Shown piece by piece: positions 1 through 5,837 of a DNA stretch of 5,837 nt. The position numbers and the translations under genes were made by a program. A model generated the notes under the pieces. The model was not told the origin of the DNA. It made no database searches and worked only from the letters and a program-made list of their open reading frames with translations. The stretch is taken from positions 1 through 5,837 of the forward strand of contig JAEYQQ010000086.1 of NCBI GenBank assembly GCA_023409955.1, written 5' to 3'. The DNA comes from Bacillota bacterium (GTDB lineage: Bacteria > Bacillota > Clostridia > Christensenellales > Aristaeellaceae). Position 1 is the stretch's first letter. Each line of letters begins with the position of its first letter.

Positions 1-713
1 GTGTACTGGTGGAAAAGTTGGCATACAGCCCTGTGAGGGCCCGGGGCACAAAAATGTCAACCCTCATTACAGCCATCGCCATGAGTCTTTTCCTGGAAAA
101 TTTGGCACAGGCATTATTTGGTGCAAACCCCAAGCAGGTGAAGACGATTTTCAGTCTATCCCCTATCCGCTTCCTTGGCTCTGCGGAAGGCTTGGCTGAA
201 CCGCCTGTGCTCTTTTCACTGGACCCCAATACAGTATTGACCATTTGCATCGGCATCGCAGTGATGGTGGCTTTGTACCTGTTTGTCAAATATACAAAGA
301 TTGGTCAGGCCATGCGGGCGGTTTCCGAGGATAAAAACGCCTCATACTTGATGGGCATTAATGTCAATCGCACCATTTCCATTACTTTCGCCATTGGTGC
401 AGGCTTGGCTGGTATGGCCTCACTGATGTATGCTGCTCAATACCCCTCCATCACCAACACCATGGGCTCCATGCTGGGTCTGAAGGCCTTTGTGGCAGCC
501 GTACTAGGCGGCATCGGCATCATCCCTGGCGCCATGTTGGGCGGTATTGTCATTGGCCTTGTAGAAAGTCTTTCAAAAGCCTACATTGCACCACTAACAG
601 GCGGAATCATAACCTCCGCCTTTTCCGATGCCATTGTGTTCATCATTTTGATTGTTGTTCTTCTGGTCAAGCCTGCCGGCATCCTGGGTAAGAATGTCGG
701 CGAGAAAGTGTAG
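1..713 (+). CDS. livH: Branched-chain amino acid ABC transporter permease LivH (5'-partial)
   Basis: Inner-membrane permease of a LIV/HAAT-type ABC importer, which would pair with LivM to form the channel for Leu/Ile/Val or related amino acids. The frame is open from base 3, and 236 residues are present against roughly 290-300 in the family, so about 60 N-terminal residues lie outside the window. Counting the Val codon at base 9 as residue 1, the visible parts are the LITAIAMSLFLENLAQ helix (19-34), a hydrophobic helix at about 75-93, the cytoplasmic coupling stretch GQAMRAVSEDKNASYLMGIN (99-118) that contacts the ATPases, the LKAFVAAVLGGIGIIPGAMLGG segment (158-179), and a last helix at about 206-221 followed by KPAGILGK. 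The GTG at base 9 is internal, because VEKLAYSPVRARG matches the family's cytoplasmic loop before LITAIG. The stop is TAG, 10 nt before livM. Substrate specificity within the family cannot be read from sequence. Confidence 0.93.
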   Translation, partial: VLVEKLAYSPVRARGTKMSTLITAIAMSLFLENLAQALFGANPKQVKTIFSLSPIRFLGSAEGLAEPPVLFSLDPNTVLTICIGIAVMVALYLFVKYTKIGQAMRAVSEDKNASYLMGINVNRTISITFAIGAGLAGMASLMYAAQYPSITNTMGSMLGLKAFVAAVLGGIGIIPGAMLGGIVIGLVESLSKAYIAPLTGGIITSAFSDAIVFIILIVVLLVKPAGILGKNVGEKV

Positions 714-723
714 GTGCGGCAGG

Positions 724-1791
724 ATGACAAGACGCAAAGAGAGCATTAAGGGGCTGTTGGTTAGTTTGCTGGGGCTGGGCGCTGCTTTCCTGGCTCTGTT
801 AATCCTGGATACCCAAGGAATGCTCAACAACTATTTACGTGGCATCATTGTACAGTGCCTGTATACCATTATCCTGGTAACATCATTGAATCTGGCCACA
901 GGCTTTCTGGGACAGATCGCCTTGGGCCACGCCGGGTTTATGGCAATCGGTGCTTATACCTCAGCCCTGGTTACCAAGGCCATTGGCAATGCAGTGACCA
1001 CAGGAGCCATGATGCCTATTGATCCGCTATTGCAATTTTTCATCGGCCTTGTGTGTGGTGCCATTATGGCCGCCCTCTTTGGCTTGCTGGTAGGCATCCC
1101 CGCCCTACGCCTTCGGGGTGACTACCTGGCCATCATTACCTTGGGCTTTGGCGAAATCATTCGCGTGGTCATTCAAAACCTCAAGTTCGCAGGCGGCCGC
1201 GGCTTGGCTCAGGGGCAGGCAGGCCAGGCACTTATTCGAATCATGCGCATGAACGATATGTACATTGTTTTTGCAATTACCATTGTATGTGTAGGATTGA
1301 TGTTTGCCTTTGTGCGCTCCAAGTATGGCCGTGCCATCATGGCCATTCGAGAGGATGACATCGCTGCGGGCAGCGTAGGTGTGAATACCACCTACTACAA
1401 GGTGCTGACCTTTGCCATATCTGCGATGTTTGCAGGCGTGGCCGGCGCATTGTTTGCCCACAGAGGAACCGGTTCCTTGGCACATACTGATTTTACCTTT
1501 TTAAAATCAACCGAGTTTATCATTATGGTGGTACTGGGCGGCATGGGTTCCTTGACTGGCTCCATTATTTCTGCCATCACATTAACAATTCTCCCTGAAG
1601 CGCTTCGTGCCTTTGCCGATTACCGCATGCTTGCCTACTCAGTGGTACTGGTCATTGTAATGATCTTCCGGCCCATCGGGCTTTGCGGCAACTATGAATT
1701 CAGCCTATACAGGCTGCTAAGGCTGCTGCCGAAGCTATTTTCGCCATCCCCGTATAAAAGAAAGCAACACACGATAAAAGGAGGCGACTGA
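724..1791 (+). CDS. livM: Branched-chain amino acid ABC transporter permease LivM
   Basis: Second membrane permease of the importer, partner of LivH. It is 355 residues long, normal for LivM. Visible features are N-terminal helices at about 10-28 and 39-55, the family hallmark GQIALGHAGFMAIGAYTS (63-80), GIPALRLRGDYLAIITLGFGEI (124-145), the cytoplasmic coupling loop YGRAIMAIREDDIAAGSVGV (201-220), and the late helix segment MVVLGGMGSLTGS (268-280). The C-terminus after FRPIGL (315-320) is a basic, Lys/Arg-rich tail of about 35 residues, slightly longer than usual. I chose ATG 724 because it gives the short basic MTRRKE start before the first helix. The in-frame ATG at 652 would add a 24-residue segment overlapping livH that does not look like LivM. 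A modest Shine-Dalgarno AGGTG (712-716) overlaps the livH stop, which suggests translational coupling. Confidence 0.94.
   Translation: MTRRKESIKGLLVSLLGLGAAFLALLILDTQGMLNNYLRGIIVQCLYTIILVTSLNLATGFLGQIALGHAGFMAIGAYTSALVTKAIGNAVTTGAMMPIDPLLQFFIGLVCGAIMAALFGLLVGIPALRLRGDYLAIITLGFGEIIRVVIQNLKFAGGRGLAQGQAGQALIRIMRMNDMYIVFAITIVCVGLMFAFVRSKYGRAIMAIREDDIAAGSVGVNTTYYKVLTFAISAMFAGVAGALFAHRGTGSLAHTDFTFLKSTEFIIMVVLGGMGSLTGSIISAITLTILPEALRAFADYRMLAYSVVLVIVMIFRPIGLCGNYEFSLYRLLRLLPKLFSPSPYKRKQHTIKGGD
1777..1784 (+). promoter_or_regulatory. Strong Shine-Dalgarno of livG
   Basis: AAAGGAGG lies 10 nt upstream of the livG ATG at 1795 and inside the last codons of livM. It is a near-perfect match to the anti-Shine-Dalgarno of 16S rRNA and fixes the livG start. 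Confidence 0.85.
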
Positions 1792-1794
1792 CCC

Positions 1795-2559
1795 ATGGCT
1801 GACCCGATTTTGAAAGCGACTACCCTGGGCATCGCCTTTGGAGGACTTAAGGCAGTTAACAACTTTAACCTGGAGATCGGCGAAGGGGAACTGGTAGGCC
1901 TCATCGGCCCCAACGGCGCAGGCAAGACCACTGTTTTCAATTTGCTTACCGGTGTATATAAGCCCACAGAGGGCTCCATTTACTTAAGTGGCCAGCGAAT
2001 GAACGGCAAAAAGGCCCATGAAATGGTAGCTGCCGGCATTGCCCGCACCTTTCAAAACATTCGCCTTTTCAAAAAGATGACGGTACTGGAAAACGTGCTA
2101 ATCTCCTATACCGGGCGCTTGAAGTACGGCATGTTCGGATCACTGCTTCGTTCCTCCGCCTTCTGGAAGCAAGAAAAGCAGATTCACGAAAGCGCCATGG
2201 ATTTGCTTGTAGTTTTCGACTTGCAGGACAAGGCGGATTGGAACGCCGAAAATCTCCCCTACGGTCAGCAGCGAAAGCTGGAAATCGCCAGGGCCCTTGC
2301 CACCGGTGCCAAAATGCTTTTGTTGGATGAGCCTGCCGCCGGTATGAACCCCACAGAAACGGCGGAGCTTCTGGCTTGCATCAAAGTGATCCGCCAAAAG
2401 TTTCCCATTTCCATACTTTTGATTGAGCATGACATGAGCCTGGTCATGAACATATGCCAGCGCATCGTCGTCATTGACTACGGTGAGATTATCGCCCAAG
2501 GCCTGCCTGACGAAGTTGCCCACAATCCCAAAGTAATCGCTGCTTATCTTGGCGAATAG
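1795..2559 (+). CDS. livG: Branched-chain amino acid ABC transporter ATP-binding protein LivG
   Basis: Cytoplasmic ATPase that, as a heterodimer with LivF, drives transport through LivH/LivM. It is 254 residues, the usual LivG size. All nucleotide-binding motifs are present: Walker A GPNGAGKT (38-45), Q-loop Q87 in RTFQNIRLF, ABC signature in the LivG form LPYGQQRKLEIARAL (154-168), Walker B MLLLDE (174-179) followed by PAAGMNP, and H-switch H212 in IEHDMS. The C-terminal AAYLGE ending is typical of the family. The insertion between the Q-loop and the signature (about 104-150) is the LivG-specific long helical region, which separates it from LivF. The start is set by AAAGGAGG 10 nt upstream, 3 nt after the livM stop. 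The stop is TAG, and its last two bases are the first two of the livF ribosome binding site. Confidence 0.96.
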   Translation: MADPILKATTLGIAFGGLKAVNNFNLEIGEGELVGLIGPNGAGKTTVFNLLTGVYKPTEGSIYLSGQRMNGKKAHEMVAAGIARTFQNIRLFKKMTVLENVLISYTGRLKYGMFGSLLRSSAFWKQEKQIHESAMDLLVVFDLQDKADWNAENLPYGQQRKLEIARALATGAKMLLLDEPAAGMNPTETAELLACIKVIRQKFPISILLIEHDMSLVMNICQRIVVIDYGEIIAQGLPDEVAHNPKVIAAYLGE

Positions 2560-2563
2560 GAGG
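2558..2563 (+). promoter_or_regulatory. Shine-Dalgarno of livF overlapping the livG stop codon
   Basis: AGGAGG shares AG with the livG TAG stop (2557-2559) and lies 9 nt before ATG 2573. This placement decides the livF start in favour of 2573 over the in-frame TTG at 2549, and suggests ribosomes finishing livG re-initiate on livF, giving matched amounts of the two ATPases. Confidence 0.85.
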
Positions 2564-2572
2564 GTTCAAACG

Positions 2573-3277
2573 ATGCTGAGCGTAAAAGACCTGCATGTGC
2601 ATTACGGAGCCATCCACGCCATCAAGGGCGTTTCCCTTGAGGTAAATGAAGGCGAAGTCGTATCCTTGATCGGCGCCAACGGCGCAGGGAAAACCACCAT
2701 CCTGCACACCATATCAGGGCTGATTAAAGCTACCTCCGGCCAGATCACACTAAAGCAAACAAACCTGCGGACAACATCCCCCAACAAGTTTGTCACCATG
2801 GGCTTGGCTCATGTACCGGAAGGCCGCCATGTGTTTGCCCGCATGTCAGTTATGGAGAACCTTCGCCTGGGTGCCTATACCTTAAGCAGCAAAGATCAAG
2901 TCACAAAGAACTTAGAGGAAGTGTTTGCAAGCTTCCCACGGCTTAAGGAGCGGGCCAAGCAGCTGGCTGGCACCTTATCTGGAGGCGAGCAGCAGATGCT
3001 GGCCACTGGCCGGGCGCTGATGTCCAACCCGAAAATATTGCTGATGGATGAGCCCTCCATGGGCCTTTCGCCTATCCTGGTGAAAGAAATCTTTCGCATC
3101 ATCAAGACACTGCACGAGCGCGGCATCACCATATTGCTGGTAGAGCAAAACGCACGTGCAGCCCTCAGCGTATCTAGCCGCGCCTATGTGCTGGAGACAG
3201 GCTCCATAGCCATGTCAGGCAACGCAGCAGAACTGATGGAAGATGACCGGGTGCGCAAAGCATACCTTGGCGCATAA
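2573..3277 (+). CDS. livF: Branched-chain amino acid ABC transporter ATP-binding protein LivF
   Basis: Second cytoplasmic ATPase of the importer, partner of LivG. It is 234 residues from ATG 2573, the normal LivF length. Motifs: Walker A GANGAGKT (34-41), the LivF hallmark VPEGRHVF (81-88) at the Q-loop position, ABC signature LSGGEQQMLATGRAL (135-149), Walker B ILLMDE (155-160) followed by PSMGLSP, and VEQNA (190-194) where other ABC ATPases have the H-switch. Glu at the Q-loop and Gln at the H-switch position are normal for LivF and not a sign of decay. The C-terminal VRKAYLGA is the family ending. It is the last gene of the liv operon and is followed by a hairpin terminator. An upstream in-frame TTG at 2549 lies inside livG and has no Shine-Dalgarno at a proper distance, so it was not used. 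Confidence 0.96.
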   Translation: MLSVKDLHVHYGAIHAIKGVSLEVNEGEVVSLIGANGAGKTTILHTISGLIKATSGQITLKQTNLRTTSPNKFVTMGLAHVPEGRHVFARMSVMENLRLGAYTLSSKDQVTKNLEEVFASFPRLKERAKQLAGTLSGGEQQMLATGRALMSNPKILLMDEPSMGLSPILVKEIFRIIKTLHERGITILLVEQNARAALSVSSRAYVLETGSIAMSGNAAELMEDDRVRKAYLGA

Positions 3278-3327
3278 AGACACAGTATTTCACATTTCAT
3301 TTGACAAGTGAATCTACTGCAATAAAC

Positions 3328-3380
3328 AACCGGGATTGCCGCTGCGTAGAAGTTCTCTGCCGACAATCCCGGTTTTATTC
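3328..3380. terminator. Bidirectional rho-independent terminator between livF and the convergent epimerase gene
   Basis: Outer arms AACCGGGATTG (3328-3338) and CAATCCCGGTT (3364-3374) are perfect 11-bp complements. The interior can fold further with interruptions: 3340-3341 with 3361-3362, 3344-3346 with 3358-3360, and 3348-3350 with 3354-3356 around a 3-nt loop. The plus strand continues into TTTTATT (3373-3379) and the minus strand into TTGTTTATT, so each convergent transcript has a T-rich tail. It starts 50 nt after the livF stop and ends about 30 nt beyond the stop of the minus-strand gene. The rest of 3278-3408 shows nothing else I can support. Confidence 0.85.
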
Positions 3381-3408
3381 TATACAGCAAATCCATACAC
3401 CCATATTG

Positions 3409-4206
3409 CTATCGTATGACTGCCGCTTCAAAGCTTTTGGCAAAAACAGCAGAACGTTTCAGCCCAACCACCGTCTTTGTTTCCAGTACCACCCGCAGCT
3501 CCATTTCCTTTGCAAGTGCGAAATATTTTGGCAAATCAACAATGCCATCCCCCAGTGCCAAGTGGCATCTATCCCCCTGTGCGTCATGCATATGCATATG
3601 GCATAGCCTGTCACAGCAGGCCATGATGATGCCCTCATCCATGCCACCAATGCAATGGTCATGGCCGATGTCATACGTCAAGCCAAAGGTCTTGCTTTCA
3701 AGAAGCAGCTCCAGCGCTTTTTTGGCAAACAGATGATGATACCCATTTGTATTCTCTATACATATCATAATTCCAGAATCACCTGCCGCCTTTTCGCAAG
3801 CATCACGAAATATAGCCATGTGGTCCAAATACATATCCATATACAAATTGTATAAGAATACTTTTTCACTGGGCATTTTAAAATGCACGCCATGGTGCAA
3901 ATGCATATTGATGACAGGCGCCTGCAGACGCTTTGCTTTTTCTATGGTTTTAATGGCAGTTTGCAGATAAGCCTCACGAACCAGAGGGGTGAAATCGCAG
4001 GGATTCATGTTCTCATCCAAGTGTAAGGTATAGTAAATGCCATATCTTCGAGCAATATCCTGATAGAGCTCTATCTGGATATGATCCATTTGAAACTGGG
4101 GCAGGTTCATGTTCAGCTCTATAAAATCTAGCCCCAGTTCTTTACATAAAGCTGCACAATCCGCAAGTGTATTTGTATCAATCAAGGTTGGCATGCCAAA
4201 CTGCAT
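3409..4206 (-). CDS. Sugar phosphate isomerase/epimerase-like TIM-barrel protein (AP endonuclease 2 / xylose isomerase-like superfamily)
   Basis: A 265-residue cytoplasmic protein with the metal-site pattern of the xylose isomerase-like TIM barrel superfamily. Seen in order: FIELNM (28-33, strand with Glu30), TLHLD (60-64), INMHLHHG (99-106), ICIENTNGY (148-156), LTYDIGHDH (176-184), CHMHMHDAQGDRCHLALGDG (202-221) and VLETKT (240-245). Likely divalent-metal ligands are E151, D179/H182, H205 or H207 and E242. The family isomerises or epimerises sugars, sugar phosphates or inositol derivatives, but the substrate cannot be read here. The same fold includes endonuclease IV, but that enzyme's longer characteristic motifs are not matched. 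The start is supported by AAAAGGGG at 4215-4222, 8 nt upstream. The gene lies 15 nt after the end of the sbcC frame and is probably co-transcribed with it. The stop is TAG. Confidence 0.85.
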   Translation of the reverse strand: MQFGMPTLIDTNTLADCAALCKELGLDFIELNMNLPQFQMDHIQIELYQDIARRYGIYYTLHLDENMNPCDFTPLVREAYLQTAIKTIEKAKRLQAPVINMHLHHGVHFKMPSEKVFLYNLYMDMYLDHMAIFRDACEKAAGDSGIMICIENTNGYHHLFAKKALELLLESKTFGLTYDIGHDHCIGGMDEGIIMACCDRLCHMHMHDAQGDRCHLALGDGIVDLPKYFALAKEMELRVVLETKTVVGLKRSAVFAKSFEAAVIR

Positions 4207-4214
4207 ACTGTATT

Positions 4215-4222
4215 CCCCTTTT
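4215..4222 (-). promoter_or_regulatory. Shine-Dalgarno of the epimerase-like gene, touching the sbcC terminal stop
   Basis: Read on the minus strand, AAAAGGGG lies 8 nt before ATG 4206. Its first base is the last base of the TGA (4222-4224) that ends the restored sbcC frame. This arrangement suggests the gene normally relies on ribosomes that translate sbcC to its natural end. Confidence 0.75.
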
Positions 4223-4383
4223 CATACTACCAAAGACACCCTGCTACCGCCAGCCGCTTCTTTGGTAACAATCAACTGCTTATCAATTTTTTGTTTCAGC
4301 TCAGCCACATGGGAGATGATGCCTACCAGTCGGTTGCTTTCCGCCAAACCATAAAGAGCCTTCATGGCCCGCTGCAGTGTATC
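4222..4383 (-). pseudogene. sbcC: C-terminal tail of sbcC, in frame but beyond a TAG codon
   Basis: Reading on from the TAG at 4384-4386 in the same frame gives 53 uninterrupted codons and then TGA (4222-4224). The product begins DTLQRAMKAL and contains NRLVGIISHVAELK and IDKQLIVTK, then GGSRV, which is the expected SbcC/Rad50 C-terminus with the H-switch His at 4309-4311. It is therefore the natural 3' end of sbcC, cut off by one in-frame stop, with no frameshift and no decay around it. An internal ATG (4363-4365) could start a 47-residue piece, but only a weak GC-rich stretch precedes it and I do not propose it as a gene. Confidence 0.85.
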
Positions 4384-5837
4384 CTAATCCAGAGAACCAA
4401 AGCCCTCATCCACAAACATGGTATCCAGTCTTATTCCCCCGGCATTGGACTGTATTTCATCCGATAAGCCAAGTGCCAGGGAAAGAGCTGCCATAAAGGA
4501 TTCACCGCCGGATAAGGACTTGACGCTGCGCTGGGAGCCGTTGCTGTGATCGATGACATCCACATCCAGACCAGCCTGGCTCATGTTGTTTTCCGGCTCC
4601 GGCCGCCTGACCAGTTCATACTGGCCGTTGGTCATCACCATCAGCCGAAGATTGGCTCTTTGCAATATCCGATCGAAATACGACCATTGGATATACGTCT
4701 CCAGCATGATCTTTCCCTTGCCCCGAGTGGTACCGTTGGCGGTATCGGAAAGAGCACTGATCCACTTCCAGCGGCTTTCAACCATATCCAGCTCTTTGCT
4801 ATTTGACTTGATACCAGCAAGCATCCGGCGGTTGTTGTCAAGACGCGTGGCAATGAGTTGCCCGGCTTTGGCAAGACGGTTTTTCTCCTGCTCCAGATTA
4901 CACTTTTCTTCTGTCAAGCTGGCGGTATCTGCTCCTTGTGCATTTTGAAGCTGTGCTTTTAAGGTATCTATCTGGGTCCTTAGAGCAGCCAGCTCCCTTT
5001 CGCAGGCATCCAAAGCACTCTTTGAAGCATCGAATTCTTTGACCATTGCCTGCCGCCTTGATTCCATATTCCTAATGCTGGCGATTGCTTTGTCCCGGGT
5101 GTCAAAGCTCAGGCGGCCTATGATCGCCTCCCGCTGTTTAGTAAGCTCGGCCTGACCGGCTATCTTTGCAGACAGGGATTGCTTGAGCGTTCCCAGCAAA
5201 TCATTTGTTTCCTTGATCTGGTTTTCAAGCCGGGGCAGGCTGTCATCCAGCACCTTTTTCCGCTGGGCCTTCCGCTCTTCTTCCTGTATCCTTTTTACGA
5301 GCTCTGCAACTGCCTCTGCCGTATTCTGCTTCAGTTCTAAAAGCCTTACGGAAATCTCTTCAAAAGGACACCCACCCAGTAATGGCTTTGCCTGGACCGC
5401 AATACCTTCCTTCAGCTGCCCAGCCTGACCATTTAGCTTTACGGCCGCTTCACTGGCCTTCTCCTGGTCCTCCATGGCAGCATCAGCTGCCTGTTGGGCC
5501 TGTTTAACTTCTGCAACTGTAGGCATGCCTTGCACACGTTGTGCAGGATGGGGATGGGCACAAGAACCGCAAACCGGACAGGGTTCCCCTTCCTTCAATC
5601 TGGATGCAAAGAAGCCTGCCTGTCCATCCAATAATGCTTGACGCTTGCCATCATGCTCCTGCTTGGCGGCCATGGCCTGGCTACGCTTATGCGCATATAC
5701 CCTTTGGGCCTGCTCCAGGCTCCTTTTAAGGCCGATGTATGCATCCCAGGATTTGGCCAACTCCTCCGCCGCATGTAAAGACCTTAAAAGCTCCGTTTTT
5801 TGGGCATTGTACCTTTCCAATTGGACACCAGCCTGAT
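4384..5837 (-). CDS. sbcC: Exonuclease subunit SbcC (SMC/Rad50-type ATPase), 5'-partial and ended early by an in-frame TAG
   Basis: ATPase and tether subunit of the SbcCD complex, which with the SbcD nuclease processes hairpins and blocked DNA ends. The frame is open to the window edge. About 484 residues are seen of a protein usually near 1000, so the N-terminal Walker A half lies outside. Numbering from the TTG at 5820: end of the first coiled coil (1-75), zinc hook CPVC (81-84, bases 5569-5580), second Lys/Glu/Gln-rich coiled coil (about 110-345), then the ATPase lobe with the WISALSDTANG stretch (353-363), LETYIQWSYFDRIL (373-386), NGQYELVRR (398-406), signature LSGGES (436-441), Walker B LDTMFVDE (465-472) and D-loop SLD (476-478). 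TAG follows at once. A product stopping here lacks the H-switch and last strands of the ATPase lobe and is probably inactive. The TTG at 5820 is internal, not a start. Confidence 0.9.
   Translation of the reverse strand, partial: QAGVQLERYNAQKTELLRSLHAAEELAKSWDAYIGLKRSLEQAQRVYAHKRSQAMAAKQEHDGKRQALLDGQAGFFASRLKEGEPCPVCGSCAHPHPAQRVQGMPTVAEVKQAQQAADAAMEDQEKASEAAVKLNGQAGQLKEGIAVQAKPLLGGCPFEEISVRLLELKQNTAEAVAELVKRIQEEERKAQRKKVLDDSLPRLENQIKETNDLLGTLKQSLSAKIAGQAELTKQREAIIGRLSFDTRDKAIASIRNMESRRQAMVKEFDASKSALDACERELAALRTQIDTLKAQLQNAQGADTASLTEEKCNLEQEKNRLAKAGQLIATRLDNNRRMLAGIKSNSKELDMVESRWKWISALSDTANGTTRGKGKIMLETYIQWSYFDRILQRANLRLMVMTNGQYELVRRPEPENNMSQAGLDVDVIDHSNGSQRSVKSLSGGESFMAALSLALGLSDEIQSNAGGIRLDTMFVDEGFGSLD

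Noticed and set aside
9..11. GTG as a true start for a short LivH
   Set aside because: The frame is open upstream to base 3, and the residues around it match the middle loop of LivH. The missing part is simply outside the window.
652..723. Longer LivM starting at ATG 652 inside livH
   Set aside because: The extra 24 residues are an out-of-frame reading of the livH end, with no family-like sequence. ATG 724 gives the usual short basic N-terminus.
1105..1485. Open frames on the minus strand opposite livM (1105-1485) and livG (2140-2523)
   Set aside because: They lie fully antisense to well-conserved genes, have compositions typical of frame shadows and show no recognisable domain or ribosome binding site.
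3154..3156. Apparent loss of the H-switch His and Q-loop Gln in LivF
   Set aside because: LivF proteins typically carry VPEGR and VEQNA at these positions, so this is a family feature rather than a defect.
3589..3600. Palindrome built from CATATG repeats as a possible operator
   Set aside because: It lies within the epimerase-like gene and encodes the HMHMH metal-binding stretch. The repeat is explained by alternating His (CAT) and Met (ATG) codons.
3301..3606. Plus-strand open frame starting in the intergenic region
   Set aside because: It runs through the terminator hairpin and then antisense to the epimerase-like gene. Its Cys/His-rich product shows no family features.
3409..4206. Call of endonuclease IV (nfo) for the TIM-barrel gene
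   Set aside because: Only the shared superfamily metal pattern is present. The characteristic longer Nfo motifs around the last His/Asp ligands are not matched, so a broad family call is safer.
4384..4386. TAG reassigned as a sense codon throughout this genome
   Set aside because: livH, livG and the epimerase-like gene all end at TAG exactly at their natural C-termini. Reading through them would run into livM, livF or the terminator and antisense livF, giving no conserved protein. A local cause at the sbcC codon is more likely.

Overview
The window holds two convergent gene groups that meet at a shared terminator. It suggests a Gram-positive-type bacterium, probably a member of the Clostridia or a relative. 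The reasons are GC content near 50% by eye, strong purine-rich ribosome binding sites (AAAGGAGG, AGGAGG, AAAAGGGG), tightly packed operons and a Firmicutes-like SbcC sequence. This placement is an inference and no species can be named.

Plus strand, 1-3277: the membrane and ATPase genes of a branched-chain amino acid (LIV/HAAT-family) ABC importer, in the order livH (5' end outside the window), livM, livG, livF. Gaps are 10, 3 and 13 nt, and the livF Shine-Dalgarno overlaps the livG stop codon, so this is one transcription unit. LivH and LivM form the membrane channel, and LivG and LivF are the paired ATPases. The solute-binding protein gene (livJ/livK type) is not in the window and probably lies upstream.

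Junction, 3278-3408: a long hairpin with 11-bp perfect outer arms and T-rich flanks on both strands, a likely bidirectional terminator.

Minus strand, 5837-3409: the 3' half of sbcC (SbcC/Rad50-type ATPase of the SbcCD nuclease), then 15 nt later a sugar-phosphate isomerase/epimerase-like TIM-barrel gene.

The most notable observation is in sbcC. Its frame is interrupted by a single in-frame TAG (4384-4386) directly after the D-loop SLD. The same frame then continues without further disruption for 53 codons that read as the expected SbcC C-terminus, including the H-switch SHV, and ends at TGA 4222-4224. The stop falls where family members usually carry Glu (GAG to TAG is one base). TAG is also the ordinary stop of livH, livG and the epimerase gene, which argues against general reassignment. 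A recent nonsense mutation, a sequence error, or less likely readthrough are the live explanations. Apart from this, the window looks like ordinary chromosomal content with no mobile element, CRISPR array or RNA gene that I can support.
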